Positions 57,790 through 64,000 of a stretch of 64,000 bases of DNA are shown piece by piece. Within the stretch, counting starts at the first letter, position 1; each line of letters starts with the position of its first letter. Origin of the DNA: Synechococcales cyanobacterium CNB (GTDB lineage Bacteria; Planctomycetota; Phycisphaerae; Phycisphaerales; UBA1924); assembly GCA_030263455.1 (NCBI GenBank), contig SZOZ01000002.1:310001-374000 (forward strand), in the 5' to 3' direction. The position numbers were made by a program, and so were the translations under genes. The notes beneath the pieces are model-generated. The model saw only the letters and a program-made list of their open reading frames with translations. It was not told where the DNA came from and made no database searches.

Positions 57790-58508
57790 CGCCACCTCCT
57801 CGATTCGAGCGCGCCCCAGGCGAGCGCGAGGAAGCACGCCGCCCCGCTGACGAAGAACACGGCGTCCCCCAGACCGACGATCCCCTTGGCGAACTCGGCG
57901 ACTCGCCGCTGGATCGCGGCGGCGTAGAAGGCGTTCTGCGCCCACGCGGGGACGAAGTCGAGTCGCGTGCCGCTCGCCAGCAGCAGCGCGACCAGGAAGA
58001 AGAAGGTGAGCAGGAAGGCGAGCGTCTGGTTGCTCGTGAGGGCCGAGGCGAAGGTGCCGACCGCAAGGTACAGCCCGCCGAGCAGCAGCAGGCTCAGATA
58101 TCCCGCGACGATCGGCCCGGCCTCGGGGCGCGGGTCGGAAACGAGCCAGAGCGTGACAACAAACGCGAGCGTCGGCGCCAGCACCGCGATGAGGAACGCG
58201 AGCGCACCGAAATACTTGCCGAGCACAACGTGCGCGTCCGAGACCGGCGAGGTGACGAGCGCTTCGAGCGTGCCGGAGCGGGCCTCCTCGGCCAGCACGC
58301 GCATCGAGATCGCCGGCGTGACAGGGAGCATGAGCCACCCGGCGAGGGCGAAGAAGTCGCGCATGGTGGCCACGCCGCCGGGCTGGAGCGTGCCCGCAGC
58401 AAAGACGACGCCGGTGAGCGCCGCGTAGAGCGCGATGACGACCCAGCCGACCGGCAGCCTGAAAAAGGATCGGAACTCGCGCCCCGCAATGACTGCCGCC
58501 GCGCTCAT
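57786..58508 (-). CDS. GldF-like ABC-2 permease
   Basis: A 240-residue permease with about six membrane segments. The amphipathic N-terminus (VIAGREFRSFFRLPVGWVVI) and the conserved EEARSGTLEALVTSPVSD (about residues 75-92, the ATPase-coupling element) place it in the ABC-2/GldF group. It overlaps both neighbours by four bases, so ATPase, permease and GldG-like protein form one translational unit. Confidence 0.85.
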   Translation of the reverse strand: MSAAAVIAGREFRSFFRLPVGWVVIALYAALTGVVFAAGTLQPGGVATMRDFFALAGWLMLPVTPAISMRVLAEEARSGTLEALVTSPVSDAHVVLGKYFGALAFLIAVLAPTLAFVVTLWLVSDPRPEAGPIVAGYLSLLLLGGLYLAVGTFASALTSNQTLAFLLTFFFLVALLLASGTRLDFVPAWAQNAFYAAAIQRRVAEFAKGIVGLGDAVFFVSGAACFLALAWGALESRRWR

Positions 58509-59464
58509 GCCGCGTTCTCCCGTGCAGGGTCGGCGGCACGCAGCAGGCGCAGGAAGACATCCTCGAGCGAGGCGGGCCTGGCGGAGAGTTCACGCACGGG
58601 CACGCCCGCGCCGGCGAGCGCGGCCGCCATCGGCTCGCGCAGGTCGGGTGCGTCGGTGCCCGCCTCGACGGCGAGACGCCGCCAGTGTCCTTCGGTGCGT
58701 TCCTCTCGCACGGCGGCGACGCCCATGACGGCGCGCAGGGCAGGCTCCGCCTTGCGCGCCTCGTCGCGGGCTTCGACGATGTAGCGGGCTGGGCCGCCGT
58801 GCCGACGCACGAGCTCGGCGGGCGTGCCGTCGGCCAGGAGCATGCCACCGGCGATGATGAGCGCGCGTGAGCAGAGCCGCTCGACCTCGCCGAGGACGTG
58901 GGAACTGACGAGCACCGTGCGCGTGCGCCCGAGGTCGCGGATGAGTTCGCGCGTCTCGACCACCTGCGACGGGTCGAGCGCGCTCGTCGGCTCATCCAGC
59001 ACCAGCACGGGCGGGTCGTGGAGCAGCGCGGCCGCGAGGCCCACCCGCTGGCGGTAGCCGCGCGAGAGGTGCCCGACCCGCCTCCCCCGCACGGCCTCGA
59101 CGCGGCAGCGCTCCATCGCCGCCCCGATCGCGCGGGCGCGGTCGCGCGGGGCGATGCCGAACAGGCGCGCCCGGTAGCGCAGGAACCCGACGACGCTCAT
59201 CTCGGGGTAGAGGGGCGCGGCTTCGGGGAGATAGCCGAGACGGCGGCGCGCGTCGAGCGAGGCGCGGCGCGTGTCGAAGCCGGCGACCTCGACGGTGCCC
59301 ACGTCGGCGGGGAGGTAGCCGGTGATGATGCGGATGGTGGTGGACTTGCCCGCGCCGTTCGGCCCGAGCAGACCCGCGACCTGCCCAGGCTCGACGGTGA
59401 ACGACACGCCGCGGACGGCGCGGACCCGGCCGAAGGACTTGGCGATGCCGGCAACCCTGATCAT
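58505..59464 (-). CDS. GldA-like ABC transporter ATPase
   Basis: A 319-residue ATPase. Walker A is LLGPNGAGKSTT (near residue 33), the signature is LSRGYRQRVGLAAAL (Arg replaces the second Gly of LSGG), Walker B is LVLDEPTSALDPSQ, and the switch His is in VSSHVLGEVE. The C-terminal 90 residues are the extra domain of the multidrug/GldA-type ATPases, ending ASLEDVFLRLL. It is the first gene of the three-gene run and divergent from the PAS/GAF regulator, 127 bases apart. Confidence 0.88.
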   Translation of the reverse strand: MIRVAGIAKSFGRVRAVRGVSFTVEPGQVAGLLGPNGAGKSTTIRIITGYLPADVGTVEVAGFDTRRASLDARRRLGYLPEAAPLYPEMSVVGFLRYRARLFGIAPRDRARAIGAAMERCRVEAVRGRRVGHLSRGYRQRVGLAAALLHDPPVLVLDEPTSALDPSQVVETRELIRDLGRTRTVLVSSHVLGEVERLCSRALIIAGGMLLADGTPAELVRRHGGPARYIVEARDEARKAEPALRAVMGVAAVREERTEGHWRRLAVEAGTDAPDLREPMAAALAGAGVPVRELSARPASLEDVFLRLLRAADPARENAA

Positions 59465-59551
59465 GCAGGGGCACAGTAGCGGGGCCGGGCGAGCCGATGT
59501 CAAGAGGGCGACCCGCGCCGCGGGTCGGGCAGGAGGCCAGTGCCGCGGCCC

Positions 59552-59557
59552 TAGACT
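59552..59557 (+). promoter_or_regulatory. -10-like box TAGACT for the PAS/GAF regulator gene
   Basis: TAGACT stands 34 nt before the ATG at 59592. Unlike the leaderless set, this gene also has GGAGG in its leader. The same hexamer occurs before mscL (23703) and the GlmU-like gene (62526). Confidence 0.35.
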
Positions 59558-59591
59558 CTGTCGGGGTCCGCGAGGGAGGCACGCACACGCG

Positions 59592-61292
59592 ATGACGCCC
59601 GGGCGTCCGAAGTTGCTCATCGTCGGGGGTCCGAACGTTCCGGCCGAGGAACTGCGGGCTGCGCTCGCCGACCGGTACGAAGTCTCGTCGGGCGACCCTG
59701 AGTCGGCGGCGGAGGCCATCCGCGAGGGCGGGGTGCAGGCGCTGCTGGCGGACGCCGGGACACTCAGCCCGATCGGTGCGGACCTCGCGGCCGCGCCGGC
59801 GCTGGCGATGCTGGATTCGATCGGCGACGCCCTCTGCCTGGCCCGCGACGACGGGAGCGTCGTGTGGGCGAACGAGCGCTTCCGCTCGCTCGACTCGGCG
59901 GCCCAGGCAGAGATCGCGGGCGTGTGCGCGGCGGCAGCGCGGGTCTTTGCCGAAGCGCGCGGCGGAAAGGACGACGGCCAGCCTCCCACCTGCAAGTTCG
60001 ACGTGCTCGCGGACCAGGGCCGGCGCGTGCTCGAAGTCTACGTGACGCGGGTTGATCTCGGGGGCGAGGCGCGGCACGTGGCGGCGGTCGGGCGGGACGT
60101 GACGGCCGTGCGGCGCACCCAGCAGAAGATGGACGCGATCGACCGGGCCGGGAGCGAACTGGTCGGGTTCGAGGCCGACGCGGTGCGCCAGATGAACGCG
60201 ATCGAGCGGCTGCGGCTGCTCGAGAACAAGATCGTGCGCACAAGCCGCGAACTGCTGCATTTCGACAACTTCGCCATCCGGCTGATCGACGAGCGGACGC
60301 GGAAGCTGGAGATGGTGATGTGCTCGGGCATCCCGCCGGAGGTCGCGGACTTCGATCTTTACCCTGAACTGGAGGGGAGCGGGATCAGCGGGTACGTCGC
60401 GGCGACCGGGCGGAGTTACGTCTGCAAGGACACGGAGACAGACGAGAAGTTCCTGCCTGGGCTGGCCGGGGCGCGCAGCTCGCTCACCGTGCCGCTGCGG
60501 CTGCACGACAAGGTGATCGGCATCTGGGACATCGAGAGCCAGAAGCCGGGGGCGTTCACAGACGAGGACCGGCAGTTCGGCGAGATCTTCGCCCGCTATG
60601 TGGCGATCGCGCTGCACATGCTGGACCTGCTGGTCGTCGAGCGCAGCGCGGTGAACCAGTCGGTCAGCGGGCGCGTCGAGGGGGAACTGCGCGAGTGCCT
60701 CGAGGACATCATCTCCGAGGCGGAGTGGCTCAGCGGGTTCGCGGCCCGCGACCCCGAGACGGCCAGCCACGTGGCGCGGATCAAGGCGGACGTCGAGAAG
60801 ATCCGCGCCCGGGTGCGGAACGTGGCCGCCGGGCCGCAGACGCTGCTGGGCGCGGAGCGCGCGCTGGCGGTGCGCGAGAAGGACCCCGCGCTGGTGGGCA
60901 AGCGAGTGCTGGTGGCGGACGACGAGCCGAAGATCCGGCGCATCATCAGGGACGTGCTGCGCAACCGCGGCGCGACGGTGACGGTCTGCGAGAACGGCGC
61001 AGAGGCAATCGCCAGGCTGGAGGCGTGCGGTCGCGGCGAGGAGCCGCCGTATGACCTGGTGCTGTCGGACATCAAGATGCCGGACCGCAACGGGTACGAA
61101 GTGTTCAACACGGCGCGAACCTCGCTCCCGGGGGTGCCGGTGATCCTGATGACGGGGTTCGGGTACGATCCGCACCACTCGATCGTGCGCGCGAGCCAGG
61201 AAGGATTGCAGAGCGTGCTCTTCAAGCCCTTCCAGATCGAGCGGCTGATCGACGAGGCTCGCAAGGCCGTCACAGGCAGCGGGCAGGCCTGA
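59592..61292 (+). CDS. PAS-GAF-receiver response regulator
   Basis: A 566-residue cytoplasmic signalling protein. Residues 1-75 look like a degenerate receiver. A PAS-like domain follows (about 80-195: LAMLDSIGDALCLARDDGSV, then WANERF), and a GAF domain (about 220-375: ELEGSGISGYVAATGRSYVC, then LTVPLRLHDKVIGIWDIESQ). A helical linker comes next, and a complete receiver at the C-terminus has VLVADDEPKIRR, the phospho-acceptor Asp in LVLSDIKMPDRNGYEV and the Lys in LFKPFQ. There is no kinase ATPase domain and no DNA-binding domain, so output must pass through protein contact. The ATG at 59592 has GGAGG 12 nt upstream. Confidence 0.82.
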   Translation: MTPGRPKLLIVGGPNVPAEELRAALADRYEVSSGDPESAAEAIREGGVQALLADAGTLSPIGADLAAAPALAMLDSIGDALCLARDDGSVVWANERFRSLDSAAQAEIAGVCAAAARVFAEARGGKDDGQPPTCKFDVLADQGRRVLEVYVTRVDLGGEARHVAAVGRDVTAVRRTQQKMDAIDRAGSELVGFEADAVRQMNAIERLRLLENKIVRTSRELLHFDNFAIRLIDERTRKLEMVMCSGIPPEVADFDLYPELEGSGISGYVAATGRSYVCKDTETDEKFLPGLAGARSSLTVPLRLHDKVIGIWDIESQKPGAFTDEDRQFGEIFARYVAIALHMLDLLVVERSAVNQSVSGRVEGELRECLEDIISEAEWLSGFAARDPETASHVARIKADVEKIRARVRNVAAGPQTLLGAERALAVREKDPALVGKRVLVADDEPKIRRIIRDVLRNRGATVTVCENGAEAIARLEACGRGEEPPYDLVLSDIKMPDRNGYEVFNTARTSLPGVPVILMTGFGYDPHHSIVRASQEGLQSVLFKPFQIERLIDEARKAVTGSGQA

Positions 61293-61304
61293 TGCGAACG
61301 ACGC

Positions 61305-62519
61305 TCACGCGCCTGCCGCGCTCGCGTGCAGCGAGCGGATGCGAGCGAGATAGGCGTCGGTCGGCTCGATGTTCCGCCTTGCCATGACCGCCTGCACCAC
61401 TTCGAGGAACTTCGGCAGGCGGTACAGACGCTCGCCCTCGTCCGTCGCCCAGGCGAAGGGGCGCACGCATCCGGAAACGGGCCTGCTCGCCGCCCACATC
61501 GTCCCCAGATGCACCACCGCGCCCGTCATGATGCGCGTGCCGATCGCCGTCTTCGCGTGGTCGCCGATCATCGCGCCGAGAAAAGTCTCCCCGGTGCGCT
61601 CGTTCGGGCCGGCGGGATCGGCGCGGGCGATGACCTCGGCGTAGGTGTTCAGAAGGTTCGAGTTCGTGGTGCCCGCGCCGAGGTTCACCCACTCGCCGAC
61701 CCACGAATCGCCCAGGAAGCCCTCGTGCACCTTGTTCGCGTAGCCTTGGAAGACAACCCCAGCGACCTCCCCGCCCACGCGGCAGCAGCGGCCCACGCAG
61801 GTGTGCGCCCGCAGCACGGCGTGCTCGACGACGCGCGACTCCGGCCCGACATAACACGGTCCGACGATCACCGCTCCGGGCCGCACGATCGCCCCCGCGC
61901 CGATGGTGATGCGACCGCCCTCGGCGTCCAGCACCGCACCGGGCAGAACCTCCGCGTCCGGATCGATCTGCACGAACGAAGCGTCGCCGAGCACCGTCAC
62001 GCCCGCGGGCACATCGCGCGGGCGCGCATCGCGGGCGAGCAGGTCCAGGTCAAACTCGACGGCTTGGTCGCGCACGGCGCGGAAATGCCACGGGCGGCTC
62101 AGCAGCACCGACTCGTCCAACTCGACGCGCTCCGCACCACCGTCGTCGCCTTCGAGCAGGGCGCGGGCGGCGTCCGGCGCGAGCAGCGCGGCCACCACAT
62201 CCCCGCTCGCCGACTCGACCAGCGCCTGCCCCTCGCGCAGTAAGGCGAGTTGGCCAGGAGGCATCGGGCACCGGCCGTTCACGAGCAGGAGAGGTCCGGC
62301 GACACGCGCGGGGAGCCGGTTGATGGGCAGGTCGTGGCGTTCGCCGGTGATGGCCTCGAGTTCCGGCGGCACGAAGAGGGCGACGACGCGCAGATCCAGC
62401 GATGCCGTCACGCGGTGCAGCGTGCTCAGCGGGCCGAGGCGCACGTCGAAGACGGGGCGGAGGCCGGTGAGGGGTTCGAGCCGTGCACGGGCGTCGTCGA
62501 AGAAGACGGCGGAACGCAT
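61305..62519 (-). CDS. GlmU-like sugar nucleotidyltransferase/acyltransferase protein
   Basis: A 404-residue protein of the putative sugar-nucleotidyltransferase group common in planctomycetes and Bacteroidetes. The N-terminal half (RPVFDVRLGPLSTLHRVTAS, VNGRCPMPPG) is a diverged nucleotidyltransferase fold lacking the usual G-x-G-T-R-M loop. The C-terminal half is a left-handed beta-helix of hexapeptide repeats (GRITIGAGAIVRPGAVIVGP, then GDSWVGEWVNLGAGTTNSNL) as in GlmU. A role in UDP-GlcNAc or related sugar metabolism is likely but unproven. TAGACT is 6 nt before the ATG. MreD lies 35 bases upstream. Confidence 0.78.
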   Translation of the reverse strand: MRSAVFFDDARARLEPLTGLRPVFDVRLGPLSTLHRVTASLDLRVVALFVPPELEAITGERHDLPINRLPARVAGPLLLVNGRCPMPPGQLALLREGQALVESASGDVVAALLAPDAARALLEGDDGGAERVELDESVLLSRPWHFRAVRDQAVEFDLDLLARDARPRDVPAGVTVLGDASFVQIDPDAEVLPGAVLDAEGGRITIGAGAIVRPGAVIVGPCYVGPESRVVEHAVLRAHTCVGRCCRVGGEVAGVVFQGYANKVHEGFLGDSWVGEWVNLGAGTTNSNLLNTYAEVIARADPAGPNERTGETFLGAMIGDHAKTAIGTRIMTGAVVHLGTMWAASRPVSGCVRPFAWATDEGERLYRLPKFLEVVQAVMARRNIEPTDAYLARIRSLHASAAGA

Positions 62520-62525
62520 GAAGCC

Positions 62526-62531
62526 AGTCTA
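62526..62531 (-). promoter_or_regulatory. -10-like box TAGACT before the GlmU-like gene
   Basis: TAGACT is 6 nt from the ATG at 62519. It lies in the 35 bases between the mreD stop and this gene, so the gene can be expressed apart from mreCD. Confidence 0.45.
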
Positions 62532-62554
62532 CCGAACGAGGGAGTGCGAGTCGC

Positions 62555-63124
62555 TCAGGCGCGGCGGGCGATCTTCCGGTGGGTCGCCTGCTGCTGGAAG
62601 GCGAAGGTGGGCGTGAGCGGGATGAGCAGCAGGGAGAGGGCCAGCCCCGCCACGCCGGTGTAGGCGGACGCGCCGAAGCGCACAAGCAGTTCAGAGGCGG
62701 GAGCAAAGTCGACGGGATCGCCGTAGAGCGTTCGGACGGTCATGGCGGCGACGACGACGACGTGGGCAACGGCCGCGGCGAGCATCGACATGACCGCCAT
62801 GGTGAGCGGGTTGCCGCGGATGAGCACGCCGCGGAGGGTGAGGACCAGCTGGCCGCCGAGGAGGTAGCCGAGGGCGTACGGTCCGAGGATCGTTGCCGCC
62901 CCGCCGCCGGAGATCGGGTGTCGCCAGGTGAGGTCGACGAGCAGGCCGCAGGCGAGGCAGGCCCAGAGCGCGACACGGTGCGGCGCCCACAGGCAGACGA
63001 AGACGGCGAGCGGGAGGACAAAACTCGGCGCGAGGGCCTCGGGTCCGAGGCGCAGGGCGGGCCGGAGGCCCAGTTCGAGGCCGAGGGAGAACCACGCGGC
63101 GATGGCGAAGGTGAGCCAGTTCAC
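62555..63124 (-). CDS. mreD: rod shape-determining protein MreD
   Basis: A 189-residue membrane protein with about five helices (FVLPLAVFVCLWAPHRVALW, LWACLACGLLVDLTW and others). The motif CGLLVDLTWRHPISGGGAAT corresponds to the G-x-x-x-D...G motif of MreD. It overlaps the mreC stop as ATGA. With MreC it links the MreB cytoskeleton to cell-wall synthesis, so the organism probably builds peptidoglycan in an organised way. Confidence 0.82.
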   Translation of the reverse strand: MNWLTFAIAAWFSLGLELGLRPALRLGPEALAPSFVLPLAVFVCLWAPHRVALWACLACGLLVDLTWRHPISGGGAATILGPYALGYLLGGQLVLTLRGVLIRGNPLTMAVMSMLAAAVAHVVVVAAMTVRTLYGDPVDFAPASELLVRFGASAYTGVAGLALSLLLIPLTPTFAFQQQATHRKIARRA

Positions 63125-64000
63125 GGCCCGCCCCCCCCCTCGCCGGTTTCCTGCAGGATGCGAAGGACGACCTCGCTGACGCGCTCGAGGCGAACGGTCG
63201 GACGCACGGTGATGACGCGGCGCAGCGGGGCGTCCGGCGCGGGTTCGACCCGCTCGACCTGGCCGATGATGAGCATCTGCGCGCTCGGCGGCCAGACGGG
63301 ATCGGAGAGGCGGACGAGCTGCCCGGGCGCGACCTCCGGCGTGGGCCTGCCCTCGGGCGAGGCGGGGTACTCGACGTCACCGCGGAGCGTGCCGTCACCG
63401 ACGGGGGCAAGCCGGCAGAGCAGGCCGCCCTCGTCGGAAACCATGACGGTGCCGATGATCGAGCCGGCCTCGGGCGCGGTGATGGGTCGGACGTAGCAGA
63501 GCCGCTCGGCGGCGCGGTCCACGCGGCCGAGGAGTTGCACGCCCGCGACCGTGGCGACGGTGTTGCGCTCGACGCCGTGGCGTCGCCCCGCGCGCACGGT
63601 GAGCAGCGGGCTGGAGAGGTCGCTCGACGCGCCGACGACCGAGGCGGTGTAGAGGCGAAGCGGGAGCTCCGGGTTCAGCGCGATGCCGCCCTGGAGTTGA
63701 CGCACGAGTTCCCGCAGCCGCGCGTTCTCGTCGCGCACGCGGTGGTACAGCGTGGCGTAGTGGTCGCGTTGCTGTTCGAGTTCAGCGATCTCTTCCGTGG
63801 GCGAGCCGCCCGTGCGCGCCGGCGCGACCCACGCGGCCAGCGCCCGCAGCGGCTGGCTCACCGGCGCGGCGACGACGGCCGTGAGGTCGGCGAACCAGCC
63901 CGCGAAGGCCATGAAACGAACGGGCACGAGCGCCAGCACGACGAGCGCGGCGATCGTGATCGGCAGGAGCCGGCGCGAGGCAGCGGTCTGGCCCGGGCGT
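63121..64000 (-). CDS. mreC: rod shape-determining protein MreC (5' end outside window)
   Basis: The frame is open to the right edge of the window, so the N-terminus is cut. The first visible part is a basic stretch and a membrane helix (RRLLPITIAALVVLALVPV). A coiled coil follows (EIAELEQQRDHYATLYHRVR, then DENARLRELVRQLQ) and the two beta domains of MreC (LLTVRAGRRHGVERNTVATV, VRPITAPEAGSIIGTVMVSD, IIGQVERVEPAPD). MreC is the periplasmic scaffold of the elongation machinery. The gene order mreC, mreD is standard; mreB would be expected just outside. Confidence 0.88.
   Translation of the reverse strand, partial: RPGQTAASRRLLPITIAALVVLALVPVRFMAFAGWFADLTAVVAAPVSQPLRALAAWVAPARTGGSPTEEIAELEQQRDHYATLYHRVRDENARLRELVRQLQGGIALNPELPLRLYTASVVGASSDLSSPLLTVRAGRRHGVERNTVATVAGVQLLGRVDRAAERLCYVRPITAPEAGSIIGTVMVSDEGGLLCRLAPVGDGTLRGDVEYPASPEGRPTPEVAPGQLVRLSDPVWPPSAQMLIIGQVERVEPAPDAPLRRVITVRPTVRLERVSEVVLRILQETGEGGGGP

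Noticed and set aside
9337-63134. About twenty runs of 8-10 G or C across the window as a special feature
   Set aside because: At this base composition roughly that many are expected by chance, and all but two keep their gene in frame, mostly coding Pro-Pro or Gly-Gly. Only the two that break frame are reported.
1-64000. Many long open frames antisense to the genes given (for example 5221-7302 plus, 13279-15471 plus, 46642-50283 plus)
   Set aside because: They are the expected by-product of high third-position GC. Their translations are rich in Arg, Gly, Asp and Val with no family motif, and they lie opposite genes with clear domains.
1-64000. tRNA, rRNA, riboswitch or CRISPR array
   Set aside because: Intergenic gaps were read for cloverleaf ends, spaced repeats and known leader motifs; nothing convincing was found, though small RNAs could be missed by eye.

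Overview
The window is about 64 kb of very GC-rich, densely coded bacterial chromosome. Most genes are on the minus strand and many neighbours overlap by 1-4 bases (ATGA, GTGA or TGATG junctions). The gene content best fits a planctomycete, probably of the Phycisphaerae. The signs are a DUF58/BatA/von Willebrand/DUF4175 operon ending in a secreted terpene-cyclase-fold protein, a flagellar operon with FliW and CsrA, HAF-repeat and FG-GAP secreted proteins with a PEP-CTERM-like tail, a large AsmA-like protein, and a clade II nitrous oxide reductase cluster. The lineage is an inference from content; there is no rRNA or other marker gene here.

Layout. 1-8.8 kb: N2O respiration. On the minus strand a two-haem cytochrome c, NosZ (Sec-type leader), a NosB-like membrane protein, NosD, NosF, NosY and NosL form one run. 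An Rrf2 regulator with a damaged cluster-binding region precedes it and a multi-TRASH metal-binding protein converges on it. 9-21.4 kb: a seven-gene DUF58/BatA-type operon. 21.5-26.2 kb: PhzF-like isomerase, homogentisate dioxygenase, MscL, a small membrane protein, GmhA and a XerD-like recombinase. 26.2-28.3 kb: a small plus-strand cassette (broken MauE-like gene, Cys-rich putative lipoprotein, second lipoprotein) bounded by two direct repeats of about 79 bp. 28.4-42.2 kb: flagellar genes in the order flgF, flgG, flgA, flgH, flgI, flgJ-type, flgN, flgK, flgL, fliW, csrA, flagellin, flagellin. 42.3-44.4 kb: pgi and ppa, divergent. 44.5-52.8 kb: a 21-bp tandem repeat, a LOG-family gene, a giant AsmA-like gene, a TIM-barrel isomerase, a thioesterase and a GNAT. 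53-55.6 kb: two secreted repeat proteins, the first with a frameshift in its leader. 55.7-59.5 kb: a GldA/F/G-like ABC system. 59.6-64 kb: a PAS/GAF/receiver regulator, a GlmU-like protein, MreD and MreC (cut by the window edge).

How the parts work together. The cytochrome would feed electrons to NosZ while NosDFY and NosL supply its copper-sulfur centre. The flagellar run encodes rod, rings, hook-filament junctions and filament, with FliW and CsrA tuning flagellin translation; hairpins with identical AAGGA loops lie just upstream of both fliW and csrA. Regulatory patterns visible by eye include a TANNNT box 5-8 nt before the start codon of eight genes (suggesting leaderless mRNAs), an Rrf2-type palindrome before the rrf2 gene, two intrinsic-type hairpins after the flagellin genes, and a shared CACGGAGGA ribosome-binding motif before both flagellins. 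I see no tRNA, rRNA, CRISPR array, insertion sequence or phage gene.
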